64,000 nucleotides of DNA from NCBI GenBank assembly GCA_963844635.1, contig CAWJPD010000002.1:434001-498000 (forward strand). Direction: 5' to 3'. Each line of letters opens with the position of its first letter. The first letter of the stretch is position 1. A model generated the notes under the pieces. The model searched no databases. It saw nothing but the letters and a program-made list of their open reading frames with translations, and was not told where the DNA came from. This document shows, piece after piece, positions 18,399 through 27,617 of this stretch. The translations under genes and the position numbers were made by a program. The stretch is from JAJPKK01 sp963844635. Lineage in GTDB: Bacteria > Pseudomonadota > Alphaproteobacteria > Rhizobiales > Xanthobacteraceae.

Positions 18399-18977
18399 TC
18401 AGCGTGAGACGCTCAGCGAGACCGGCGCGAGACCGTTCATGCCGATCGCATGCGCTGCGGCCGGACTAAGATCGATCACCCTGCCGTGAACGAACGGGCC
18501 CCGATCGTTGATCCGCACCACCACAGAACGTCCGTTGTGGTGATTGGTCACGGTCACGCGGGTGCCGAACGGCAGGCTGCGGTGTGCGGCGGTGAGTGCG
18601 CCCGGATTCATGTGCTCGCCGTTTGCGGTACGGCCGCCACTATATTCCGACGCGATGCCGCCGCCGGACACCGGGCCGTGATACGGATGCGACGCAATGC
18701 GGGTCTCGTGATGCCGCAGGTGCTGCGCAAACCTGTAGGCACCACGGTGGTGAGCGCCGGCGAAATGCGTGCGATGAAGGTGAGCAAATCGAATATGCGA
18801 GCGGTGTAACGCATAATGTGAATGCCGATACGAGGCGTGCTGGTAAGCGTGCCTGACGTATCCATGCGCCGACGATGAAGTGATGTCTTAAGTCATAACC
18901 AGTCCAAGCGCGAGAGCAATTGTCAGTACGATCCTGTGGACAAGCCGGTTACCAACGCTTCCTTGCACTATTTTCAT
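18399..18977 (-). pseudogene. RlpA-like double-psi beta-barrel protein, interrupted by an in-frame TAA at codon 30
   Basis: On the minus strand, ATG at 18977 is preceded by GGAGGAAGAAAGTA, a near-ideal ribosome-binding site, and encodes a signal peptide starting MKIVQGSVGN with hydrophobic core VLTIALALGLVMT. The next codon, at 18890-18888, is TAA. The same frame then continues without another stop for 162 codons: a His/Tyr/Arg-rich stretch (HAYQHASYRHSHYALHRSH), then the RlpA barrel with IASEYSGGRTANGE, LPFGTRVTVTNHHNGRSV, INDRGPF and DLSPAAAHAIGM. RlpA-type proteins are peptidoglycan-associated, some being lytic transglycosylases. The clean frame on both sides suggests a recent nonsense change or a base-call error. 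A GTG at 18671 could start only the barrel. Confidence 0.65.
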
Positions 18978-19728
18978 TACTTTCTTCCTCCGATTTCTTT
19001 TGATCGCCACTCGGCAACTCGCGACAAAATCCATATCGGCGCCGAAAGGCTGTCAGCCCGACTGCGATGTCGGGAACTCCTTCCGATAGGAAGGAGCGGC
19101 CGTTTTATCGGCAACTGTGACCGCAATGCGGCGCTGCGAGTTCAGCGCGTCTGACGTCGCGAGTGGGAACTCACGCACCTCGCGAAAAGGTGATCGGATC
19201 ATCACTTCAGCGACTGATGCATCTACAAACGCAGCTCTCCGTGATGTCGATGCTCCACCCAGGACATGTCTCTGTGAGACCTCAATTACCTTGAGGCGAT
19301 GAAAGTCCGCGCTATGCCCAGACTGCGTTTCGGCATGCGGCAAAAAGTCGGAGAGAATCGCCCATGTTCCATGTTGCGCTTCGGAAACAATATTTGAGCG
19401 AATGTCCCTCAATATTGCGCACGTTCTCATATGCGAACGGAACTTGGTGCTGCGTCAGCCCGTGTCGGGTTCCATTCGTATCGAGTCGATAAAATAAAAG
19501 CGTACAATTGGATGTTGGTATCGACACACGATATTGCCTGCGATTGCCGGCGATCGCGCGCCGGTTCCTGCCCGTGCGCGATGGCGCAAGTAAATGAACC
19601 CGGCCCCTTCGAGCAGGATCAGGCAACGCACCAGAACATCCTCATTGAGGCCTGCGGCTCCGTTGAATTTGGACTACACTCGCCAGCGACCGCGCCCAGC
19701 GCGGGCGTTCGAGCAAGGAGGAGGAACA
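18978..19728. other. 751-base intergenic region without a convincing gene
   Basis: It lies between the divergent RlpA-like gene and the lactonase gene. The first part contains the RlpA-like ribosome-binding site (18978-18992). An unbroken minus-strand frame at 19053-19430 (125 codons) has no recognised domain and no clear ribosome-binding site, so I do not call it. Base composition is lower in GC around 19000 and 19480-19530, as expected of promoter DNA. Confidence 0.4.
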
Positions 19729-20676
19729 ATGAAAACGGAACCAACAAGCGGACTGAGCAGAAGGGTTTGCCTTGCCGGAGCATTGGTCGCGCTGGGTGCG
19801 CTGCCCGGTTTTGCTCAGACCACGTCGGGGATTCCGGGTGTGCTGGCGCCGGGCGCCGCACCGCAGCTCGTGCAGGAAGGCTTCACCTTCACCGAAGGTC
19901 CCATCGGGGCGGCCGATGGCAGCCTGTATTTCACGGACATTCGCGCAAACCGCATCTATCATCTCGATACCGCGGGAAAAATCTCGCTCGCGCGCGAGAA
20001 TACGGACGGGGCGAACGGAATCGCCTACACGCGGGGCGGCGAACTGGTCTTCGCTGAAGGGGGCGGCAAGCGCATCTCCGAGCAAGGCAAGGACGGCAAG
20101 ATCACGGTGCTCACGGAGGGTGCCCCCGGAATTGCACTGATGGCGCCCAATGACCTCATCGTGGACGCGCGGGGCGGCATCTACTTCACCGATCCCGGGC
20201 CGTTCCCGCCGGTGCCCGGCCGCACCGCCTATGTCTATTATCTGCCGCCCGGCACCAAGTCCGCGGTCGTGCTCGATAAGGAGAACCCGCTGCCCAATGG
20301 GCTTGTGCTCACAAATGATGGCAAGACGCTGATCGTGAACAACACGCTTGGCACCACGCTCATGGCCTTCGATGTCAAGTCGGATGGCACGGTCGCCAAC
20401 AAACATACCTTTGCCACCTTGCGCAGCCCCGAGGGTAAGCCGAGCGGCGCCGACGGCATGGCGATCGATCGCGATGACCGCGTCTACGTTGCGACAGTCA
20501 TGGGCGTCCAGGTGTTGGATGCCAAGGGCCAGTATCTCGGGACAGTTCCGATTCCGCGTCAGCCGTCGAACGTCGCGTTTGCCGGCCCCGGCAAGCGGAC
20601 CCTCTACGTCACCGCGCGCGAAGGGCTTTACCGCATCGACACGCTTGCCACGGGTCCGGACCGGCTCGGCAAATAA
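19729..20676 (+). CDS. Exported SMP-30/gluconolactonase-like beta-propeller
   Basis: A 315-residue protein whose twin-arginine-like start, SRRVCLAGALVALGALPGFAQ, suggests Tat-type export. The six-bladed SMP-30/lactonase fold is indicated by FTEGPIGAADGSLYFTD with a metal-ligand Glu, MAPNDLIVDARGGIYFTDP with Asn and Asp ligands, PLPNGLVLTNDGKTLIV, and GADGMAIDRDDRVYV. Such enzymes hydrolyse sugar or other lactones using a divalent metal. The start is fixed by AAGGAGGAGGAAC immediately before ATG. Tandem hairpins from about 100 bases downstream probably end the transcript. Confidence 0.87.
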   Translation: MKTEPTSGLSRRVCLAGALVALGALPGFAQTTSGIPGVLAPGAAPQLVQEGFTFTEGPIGAADGSLYFTDIRANRIYHLDTAGKISLARENTDGANGIAYTRGGELVFAEGGGKRISEQGKDGKITVLTEGAPGIALMAPNDLIVDARGGIYFTDPGPFPPVPGRTAYVYYLPPGTKSAVVLDKENPLPNGLVLTNDGKTLIVNNTLGTTLMAFDVKSDGTVANKHTFATLRSPEGKPSGADGMAIDRDDRVYVATVMGVQVLDAKGQYLGTVPIPRQPSNVAFAGPGKRTLYVTAREGLYRIDTLATGPDRLGK

Positions 20677-20773
20677 CGCCCTGGGCGGGAGACATTGACG
20701 TGACCGCAAGTGAACGGATCACCTCTCAGCCGCCGAACCAGAAACGTGAGCCTGGAAGCAGTGAAATGGAAAA

Positions 20774-20957
20774 ACCCTCTCCCCGTATGGGAGAGGGTGC
20801 CGAGCGCGACAGCGCTCGGCGGGTGAGGGGCTTCAGCTTCGCGGCAGCCAACGGATGAGAGTGATCCCCCGAACTGCGACACCAACATCAGCGAATTGCA
20901 ACAGCTTCCCCCTCATCCGGCCGACTGCGTCGGCCACCTTCTCCCGCCAGGGGAGAA
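20774..20957. repeat. Tandem intergenic hairpins (CTCTCCC/GGGAGAG repeat family)
   Basis: Four palindromes lie in the 332-base gap between convergent genes (20677-21008): ACCCTCTCCC/GGGAGAGGGT at 20774-20798, GCCGAGCGC/GCGCTCGGC at 20799-20820, GGCCGA/TCGGCC near 20920-20936, and CCTTCTCCC/GGGAGAAGG near 20936-20957. This arrangement is a familiar intergenic repeat in many proteobacteria. The first two hairpins stand where the lactonase transcript should end; the last two face the amidohydrolase gene from the other side. Confidence 0.7.
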
Positions 20958-21008
20958 GGAGTTCGGCGAGACGTATGATTGACCGAGCGGCAAGTCGGCG
21001 CTGAGACC

Positions 21009-22259
21009 TCAATGCGGCGGGGCGCTACGGTCGACCGGCGCACCGCGCAGATAGACGGCAGAGATGCGCCGCGTGTTCTTGATGTCGTCCAATGGGTTGC
21101 CGTCGAGGACCAGAAAATCGGCGCTCTTGCCGGCTTCCAGCGTGCCGGCATCGGTCATGCGCAGGAACTCGGCGGCGTTCTTGGTCGCGGCGACGATCAC
21201 CTGCATCGGCGTCATCCCGGCGACGACCATGTCCTCCATTTCAACATGCGGCGCCCATGGCGTGTTGCCGTCGGTGCCGAGAATGATTTTCACGCCGGCG
21301 GCGCTCACCTTGGCGGTGTTGCGCGCCTGGATGCCGTAGAAGGCTTGCTCCTTCGGCCGATCGGTGTCGGCTCGCTCGAGCTTTTGATATTCGACGGCAG
21401 GGAGGCTCGGCTGCAGCCAGGAAATGTCGACCTTCACGCCGCGGTCGGGCAGGTTCGGGTTGATGACGAGGTTCGGGTGCTGCTTGACGAGCGTGATGAA
21501 TTCATCGTCCACATCGCGGTCGCGTACGCTGTGCGCGAAGGCATCGACGCCAGCGCGCAGGAGGCCCTTGGCGTCGTCGAGATTGAAGATGTGTGCCGTC
21601 ACGCGAAGCCCGTCCTTGTGCGCCTCGTCGATAACGGCGCCGTAGAGTTCGGGCGTGAGCTTCTGGTACATGCCCATGCGGTCGTCGACCCAGATCTTGA
21701 CGATGTCGACCTTCTTTGCGGCAAGTTCCTGCACCGCCTTGCGGGCCTCATCCGTCGTGTTGATCCAGAACGGCGCCATCGTCCGGCCCGGCTCCGGCCG
21801 CGTGATCCCATGCCATGCCGTAAAAACTCGCGCCTGGCCGGGCACCAGCTGCCCGCGCATCTGCAACTCGGCTTCGGTTTCGTCCGTTCCCATGCTCAAC
21901 GCGGCGCTGACGCCGTAATAGGCCCGCCGCTTCAAGTCGAGGACAAGCTCCTCGCGCGAATTGCTGAGATGGGTATGGGTGTCGATGAGGTCCGGCATGA
22001 TGGTCTTGCCGGCGGCGTTCACCCGCGTCGCGCCGGCGGCCACGCGCACATCCGCGGAGCGGCCGACCTGCACGATCTTCGGGCCATCGATGACGAGCGT
22101 GCCGTTCTCGATCGGGGCACTACCGTCGCCGGCGATGATCCGGGCGCCTTCAAAGGCTGTAACGCCGGCCGGCGCCTGTGCGTGTGCGGGAACAGCGAGT
22201 GCAGCGAGCAAACCAAGCGCCGCGCTCGCCGCAAGCGTGTTGACATCCAGTGGGCGCAT
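21009..22259 (-). CDS. Exported metal-dependent amidohydrolase
   Basis: A 416-residue amidohydrolase-superfamily enzyme with a signal peptide (ALGLLAALAVPAHAQAP). Metal-site motifs are IMPDLIDTHTHLS (the usual HxH), VDIVKIWVDD with a candidate carboxylated Lys, LRVTAHIFN, DAFAHSVRD and IILGTDGNTPW with the catalytic Asp. The C-terminal composite strand region is GKSADFLVLDGNPLDDI. Related exported members act as imidazolonepropionase-like or dipeptide/pesticide hydrolases; the substrate is unknown. It is divergent from the metallo-beta-lactamase-fold gene across 232 bases. Confidence 0.88.
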   Translation of the reverse strand: MRPLDVNTLAASAALGLLAALAVPAHAQAPAGVTAFEGARIIAGDGSAPIENGTLVIDGPKIVQVGRSADVRVAAGATRVNAAGKTIMPDLIDTHTHLSNSREELVLDLKRRAYYGVSAALSMGTDETEAELQMRGQLVPGQARVFTAWHGITRPEPGRTMAPFWINTTDEARKAVQELAAKKVDIVKIWVDDRMGMYQKLTPELYGAVIDEAHKDGLRVTAHIFNLDDAKGLLRAGVDAFAHSVRDRDVDDEFITLVKQHPNLVINPNLPDRGVKVDISWLQPSLPAVEYQKLERADTDRPKEQAFYGIQARNTAKVSAAGVKIILGTDGNTPWAPHVEMEDMVVAGMTPMQVIVAATKNAAEFLRMTDAGTLEAGKSADFLVLDGNPLDDIKNTRRISAVYLRGAPVDRSAPPH

Positions 22260-22491
22260 ATCAATCCCTCCTCGATCAGGCTTTTGAACCTTGTCATTCT
22301 AGCTTGGTTCACGGTCCGGGCGAAGCGGAAGGATGGACCCAATTCTATGGCCGTTTGCGTCGATGGTCGTGTCGCGCAACGGATTGGCGGCTGAACCTGG
22401 CGCTGCTTGATCGGGCCGGTCAAACGAATAAGCTACGCCGATCGCTTGTCGGCGGTGGCAGTCTGCGATCGTAACCGGGAGGAATTTGGCA

Positions 22492-23406
22492 ATGAACATC
22501 AGGGCAACGGCAGCGTTGGCGACACTCGCCTGTGTTGCTTTCGCGGGTGCCGCGTGGGCGCAGGATTTGGGTCCGCGCGTCCAGAAGCTTGCGGACGGCG
22601 TCTACGTCCACACCGGCAAAGGCTTCAACTCCAACAGCGGGATCATTCTCACCGATGAAGGCGTGATCGTCATCGACACCGGGCAGAACCCGATCGAGTC
22701 GCGCGACATCATGGCGACGGTGAAGAAGCTGACCTCGATGCCGGTGCGGCTCGTCATCGATACCGAGCCGCACGCCGACCATACCACCGGCCATTATGTT
22801 TTCGCGCCGCCCGCGATCATCGTTGCCGCGGCAGGAGGCGGCGAGTCGATGCGCAACGCCGACCGCGCCGCGCCGGACCGTATCCAGCGGCTCGCGGCGA
22901 CCTCGCCTGAAATGAAGGCGGCGCTTGAAGGCTATCGCTTCATGCCGCCCGATATCGAATATCACGACCGCATGACGATCAATCTCGGTGGCAAGACTTT
23001 GGAGCTTATGTACCTCAAGGGCGTGCACAGCGAGTCGGACAGCGCGGTGTGGCTGCCCAAGGAGCGCGTCCTGTTTTCCGCATCGGCCTTCGTTGTCAAC
23101 CAGGTCAACATCCTTCGTCCCTTCGTCACCATCCCCGACATTCTTGCCGCCGGGAAGATGATGAAGGCGCTCAATCCGGAACACGTCGTCCCCGGACACG
23201 GCACGCCTGGCACGGTGAAGATTTTCGACGACGGCGCGCAATATTATGCCCTGCTTCTCGACCGCGTCGGCAAGCTGGTGAAGGAAGGCAAATCGCTCGA
23301 CGACATCAAGAAGGAAGTGAAGATGCCGGAATATGCGAGCTGGGGAAGCCAGGAGCGTTTCCCGACCAACGTGGAGGCGGCCTATAAGGCAGTCGGCGGA
23401 AAATAA
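22492..23406 (+). CDS. Exported metallo-beta-lactamase-fold hydrolase
   Basis: A 304-residue protein with signal peptide MNIRATAALATLACVAFAGA to AWAQ. Fold features are VYVHTGKGFNSNSGIILTD, VIVIDTGQNP, the metal motif TEPHADHTTGH, a His in GVHSESDSAVW and a His in VVPGHGTPG. In the usual HxHxDH motif the first His is replaced by Glu (ExHxDH). ATG at 22492 was preferred over an upstream TTG because GGGAGGAATTTGGC precedes it. It is divergent from another exported hydrolase. A beta-lactamase, lactonase or other esterase activity cannot be decided from sequence. Confidence 0.87.
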   Translation: MNIRATAALATLACVAFAGAAWAQDLGPRVQKLADGVYVHTGKGFNSNSGIILTDEGVIVIDTGQNPIESRDIMATVKKLTSMPVRLVIDTEPHADHTTGHYVFAPPAIIVAAAGGGESMRNADRAAPDRIQRLAATSPEMKAALEGYRFMPPDIEYHDRMTINLGGKTLELMYLKGVHSESDSAVWLPKERVLFSASAFVVNQVNILRPFVTIPDILAAGKMMKALNPEHVVPGHGTPGTVKIFDDGAQYYALLLDRVGKLVKEGKSLDDIKKEVKMPEYASWGSQERFPTNVEAAYKAVGGK

Positions 23407-23448
23407 CGAAAACAAAAGGTATGCCCCGCTCCGTCCTGGGGCTGTGAA

Positions 23449-24371
23449 GTGACATTTCCTGACCTCGTTCAAAACCTGCGCAGCCGGATGCCCGAGCTGC
23501 GCGGCCGGCTGATGCCGAACCAGCCGCTCGCCGATCTGACCTGGTTCCGGGCCGGCGGGCCGGGGCAGGCGCTGTTCATGCCGGTGGACGAGGCTGACCT
23601 GTCTTGTTTCCTGGCCAAGCTGCCCGCGGAGATCCCCGTCACCCCGATCGGTCTCGGCTCGAACCTGATCGTGCGCGACGGCGGCGTGCCCGGGGTGGTG
23701 ATCCGGCTCGGCCGTGGGTTCAGCGAAATCATTATCGAGGAGGGCGCGCGTATCCGGGTCGGCGCCGCCGTACCCGATGTGAAAGTGGCGCGCGCCGCCC
23801 AGGAGGCCGCCATTGGCGGCCTTTCATTCCTGCGCGGCATTCCCGGCGCCATCGGCGGCGCGCTCAGGATGAATGGGGGTGCCTATGGCGGCGACACCAG
23901 CGGCGTCTTGATCTCGGCGCGCGGCATCGACCGTGCCGGTATGGTCCGCAACTTTACCAACGCGGAGATGCATTATGCCTATCGTCATTGCGGCGTGCCC
24001 GAGGACGTGGTGTTCACGTCGGCGCTGCTGCAAGGCGCCTCCGGCGACCCAGCCGCAATCGCGGCCGAAATGGACAAGATCACCGAGAGCCGCGAGGCGA
24101 CGCAGCCGATCAAGAGCCGCACCGGCGGCTCGACATTCAAGAACCCGCAGGGCCGCAAGGCTTGGCAACTCATCGAGGCGGCCGGCTGCCGCGGCCTTCC
24201 CTTGGCGCCGCCCAGGTCTCGCCGCTGCATTGCAATTTTCTGATCAATCTTGGCGGCGCCAGTGCGGCAGAGATCGAGACCTTGGGCGAGACGGTGCGCG
24301 AGCGCGTCAAGCAATCCTGCGGCGTCGAGCTTGAATGGGAGATCAAGCGCATCGGCGTCGCGCAACGGTGA
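23449..24371 (+). CDS. murB: UDP-N-acetylenolpyruvoylglucosamine reductase MurB (one frameshift)
   Basis: MurB reduces UDP-GlcNAc-enolpyruvate to UDP-MurNAc with FAD and NADPH in peptidoglycan precursor synthesis. Visible motifs are LTWFRAGGPGQ, the FAD-binding TPIGLGSNLIVRDGG, SFLRGIPGAIGGALRMNGGAYG, YAYRHCGVPED and SRTGGSTFKNPQG. The frame changes near base 24205, after which AAQVSPLHCNFLINLGGASA completes the C-terminal domain to the stop at 24371. The start is GTG at 23449. In related genomes murC usually lies just upstream; here the upstream gene is an unrelated exported hydrolase. Confidence 0.92.
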
Positions 24372-24380
24372 GCGCTTGGC

Positions 24381-25620
24381 ATGACCGCAATGAACGGAGA
24401 GGCCGGCACCGAAAGCGCGCCGATCCTGATTGCGGGAGGCGGTCGGGGGCCTTTCGGTGGCGCTCGCACTCGGGCGCAGCGGACGGCATGCGGTGATCCT
24501 CGAACAGGGCGCGGAATTTGGCGCCATCGGCTACGGCATCCAACTCGGCCCCAACGTGATCCCGATGTTCCAGCGGCTTGGCGTCGCCCACGACGTGCTC
24601 ACGGTGGCGGACGTTCCCGATGCCTGCATCATGGTTGATGCCTATAGCGGCGACGAGATCACCCGGATTCCGCTCGGAAAGTCTTTTCGCGCGCGATTCC
24701 GGCACCCTTACCTCATCATCCACCGCGTCGACCTGCATCGGGTGTTGGTGCGGGCCTGTCGCGGGCTTTCAACGCTTCGCCTTGAGCCGGGGGCAGCGGT
24801 GGAGAGCTTTGAAGACCGGGGCGATCACGTCGCGGTCAATATCGCCGGCGGCCGGCGCCTGACAGGGGCCGCGCTGATCGGCGCGGATGGTTTGCATTCG
24901 ACGGTCCGCGCTCAATTGCGAGAGGAGGGCGAGCCGCACCAGTTCGGCTATGTCGCCCAGCGCACGATCGTGCCGATGGCGGTAGTCCCGGCCCACGTGC
25001 CAACGCAGAACGTGTATCTGTGGGCGGGGCCCGGCTTCCACATCGTCCATTATCCACTGCGAAACAGCACGCTGTTCAACATCGTTGCGGTATATCGGAC
25101 GCCGACATCCGCCGCTCGCAACTCGGAGGACCAGCATCGCGCCGAGGTCGCGCGCGTCTACGCGGGGACGCATCCGGCGATGCAGGGGATGCTCGCGATG
25201 ATGGATCTCGGACGTCGCTGGCCTCTTGCCGATCGCGACCCGCTCCGGCAATGGCACCGCGGGCGCGTGACCCTGGTGGGAGATGCCGCTCATCCGACTT
25301 TGCAGTCTCTCGCGCAGGGCGCCTGCATGGCCATCGAAGACGGCGTTTGCCTCGCCGCGGCGCTCGATGCCGCCGACGGCGATCTCGCTCGCGCGTTTGC
25401 GTGCTATCAGTCGTCGCGCCTTCTGCGCACCGCACGGCTGCAGCTCGAATCACGCTATATGTGGGGCGTCTATCATGCCGAGGACATCGCCCGAGAAGTC
25501 GTGCGCGCGACCTTTGCGGGCCGTTCCGAAGAGGACATTTTCCGTTGCCTGGCTTGGCTTTATGACGGCTGCTCCGTTCCCGACCGACCCTCGTCCCAGC
25601 TACCGGTTCCGCTGCAGTGA
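24381..25620 (+). CDS. FAD-dependent aromatic-ring monooxygenase (one frameshift near the start)
   Basis: A group A flavoprotein monooxygenase resembling salicylate or 3-hydroxybenzoate hydroxylases. The dinucleotide-binding motif APILIAGGG, then GGLSVALALGRSG, is split by a frameshift near base 24445; the rest is intact. Other motifs are the DG motif ALIGADGLHSTVR and the FAD ribityl motif GRVTLVGDAAHPTLQSLAQG. It starts 9 bases after murB and its end lies about 105 bases before ddl. It has no evident part in cell-wall synthesis, so its place inside this conserved gene block is unexpected. Confidence 0.88.
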
Positions 25621-25725
25621 GAGGCGCGCGCCGCCCCGCCGCGTCGAACGGATCGCGTTGCGATGGTCCGGCAACGCGGTCCGGCGCACCGGCCGAGCCG
25701 CGATGTTGCCCGTGAGCTCTAAGCG

Positions 25726-26656
25726 ATGAACGTCGCCCGCCATGTTGCCGTGCTGATGGGCGGATGGTCGGCCGAGCGCGACGTTTCATTGCGGTCTGGA
25801 ACAGCGTGCGCGGGCGCGCTCGAACGGCTTGGCTACCGGGTTACCATGATCGACGTGGGCCGCGACATCGCCACGGTGCTGGCTTCAGTCCGGCCAGACA
25901 TCGCCTTGAATGTCCTGCATGGCCGGCCGGGCGAGGATGGCACCATCCAGGGATTGCTGGAGATTTTGCAAATCCCTTACAGCCATTCCGGCACGCTCGC
26001 TTCCGCGGTCGCGATGCAGAAGGACGTTGCCAAAGTCGTGATGGCTCAGGCGGGGGTGCCCGTCCCCGAAGGCGTTGTGGTGTCGCGCAGCGAGGTTGCG
26101 GCACGCCATGTGCTGCCGCGTCCCTATGTGATCAAGCCGCTCGCGGAAGGATCGAGCGTCGGCGTCTTCATCGTGACGCCGGACGCATGCGCATCCGCCC
26201 GCAGGAACTGACCCGGCAGCGACTGGGCCTATGGCGAGCGGCTGCTGTGCGAACGCTACATTGCCGGCAAGGAACTGACCTGCGCCGTGATCGGCGATCG
26301 GGCGCTCGACGTGATCGAGATCGTTCCGACGGTAAAATTTTACGATTACGAGGCAAAATACGCTACCCGGTGGCTCCAAACACATGCTTCCGGCGTCGAT
26401 TAAACCAAATGTTTACCAAGAGGTCCGAAGACTAGCTCTCGTGGCGCATCAGGCGCTCGGGTGCAGTGGCGTGAGCCGTGCGGATTTTCGTTACGACGAC
26501 CGCATGGAGGGAACACAAGGCCTCGTCTGTTTCGAGGTCAATACTCAGCCCGGCATGACCGAGACGTCCCTCGTGCCAGAGCTCGCGCAATACGCGGGCA
26601 TCGGGTTCGAAGAGCTGGTTGAATGGATGGTGAAGGACGCTTCCCTGAATCGCTGA
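25726..26656 (+). CDS. ddl: D-alanine--D-alanine ligase (two frameshifts)
   Basis: Ddl makes the D-Ala-D-Ala dipeptide of the peptidoglycan stem using ATP. The N-terminal domain shows HVAVLMGGWSAERDVSLRSG and LNVLHGRPGEDGTIQGLLE; the ATP-grasp part shows YVIKPLAEGSSVGVF, LLCERYIAGKELTCAV, VKFYDYEAKY, RADFRYDD and FEVNTQPGMTETSLVPE. Frameshifts occur near 26205 and near 26362 (GCTACCCGGTGG, where GCTCCCGGTGG restores APGGSKH). All catalytic segments are present, so the enzyme is almost certainly functional in the organism. It is followed directly by ftsQ. Confidence 0.92.
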
Positions 26657-26659
26657 CCG

Positions 26660-27617
26660 GTGCGGCGCTGCCGCCAGCCGGTGCGAACGCCGTCGGGAGG
26701 GGGGAACCGCAGCGCCGTCGTCGTGACCCGACGGGGTCGCGGGATGAGCGGCACTCAGCGCCGGCAGCGGTCCATCTCGCGTACGATGGAACGCGTGATC
26801 CGCAATATCGAAAGGCTGCCGCGACATGCGGGCCTCTTCGCCGCTGCGTTGATGATCGCTGCGAGTGCGGGTTACGGCACTTTCAAAGGCGGCCATGTCG
26901 GCGAGATCGTCGATGATTTCAAGGATGTCCGCGACATGGCAGCCAATGCCGTGGGCTTCAGGATTGCCTCGGTTGCGCTGACCGGTCAGCCGCATCTGAG
27001 CCGCGAGGAGATTCTCGCCAATGCCGGCGTCACCGGGCGCGCCTCGCTGTTGTTTTTCGATGTCGACGATGCCCGCATTCGCCTGCTGACGAACCCATGG
27101 ATCGCGGAAGCCACGGTGCAGAAGCTGCTGCCTGATCGGCTGGCGATCACAGTCGTCGAACGCGCGCCGTTCGCTTTGTGGCAGAAGGACGGGCGCGTGT
27201 CGGTGATCGCCGCCGACGGGACCGTGCTCGATCCATATGTCGGCGCGCCGCTATGCCGGCTTGCCGCTCGTCGTCGGCGCCGGCGCGGAAACCCGCGCCA
27301 AGGACTTTCTCGCCCTGCTGGAAGGCCACCCCGAGCTGCGCGCCAATGTGCGCGCCAGCGTGCTGGTGGCGGAGCGGCGCTGGAACCTGCGGCTCAAGAA
27401 CGGGGTCGATGTTCGCCTGCCGGAATTCGAAGTGGCTCACGCCCTCGATCAGTATGCGGCGCTTGACCACGACGGCAAAGTATCGGGCCGCGACGTTAAC
27501 GCGATCGACTTGCGCCTTTCCGACCGCATTGCCGTCCGCCTTTCCGACGCGGCCGCCGAGAAGCGCGACGACGCCATCAAGAAAAAGACGCCGAAGCCCA
27601 AGGGCGGCAACGCATGA
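26660..27617 (+). CDS. ftsQ: Cell division protein FtsQ (at least one frameshift)
   Basis: FtsQ is a bitopic inner-membrane divisome protein linking early and late division proteins. After a basic, Arg-rich cytoplasmic start there is one membrane span (HAGLFAAALMIAASAGYGTF), then a POTRA domain with FRIASVALTGQPHLSREEILANAGV and ASLLFFDVDDARIRLLTNPWIAEATVQ. The periplasmic beta domain follows with ITVVERAPFALWQKDG. The frame changes near base 27245 and continues AGLPLVVGAGAETRAKDF to the stop. The start is uncertain: a GTG at 26660 is in frame, but a second indel near the N-terminus is possible. The stop overlaps the ftsA start (ATGA). Confidence 0.88.

Noticed and set aside
19053..19430. Minus-strand open frame of 125 codons in the large intergenic region
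   Set aside because: No recognised domain and no convincing ribosome-binding site; composition is unremarkable. It could be a decayed gene, but the sequence does not show it.
20979..22394. Plus-strand open frame of 471 codons opposite the exported amidohydrolase
   Set aside because: The minus strand has a signal peptide and all amidohydrolase metal motifs, so the plus frame is a shadow.
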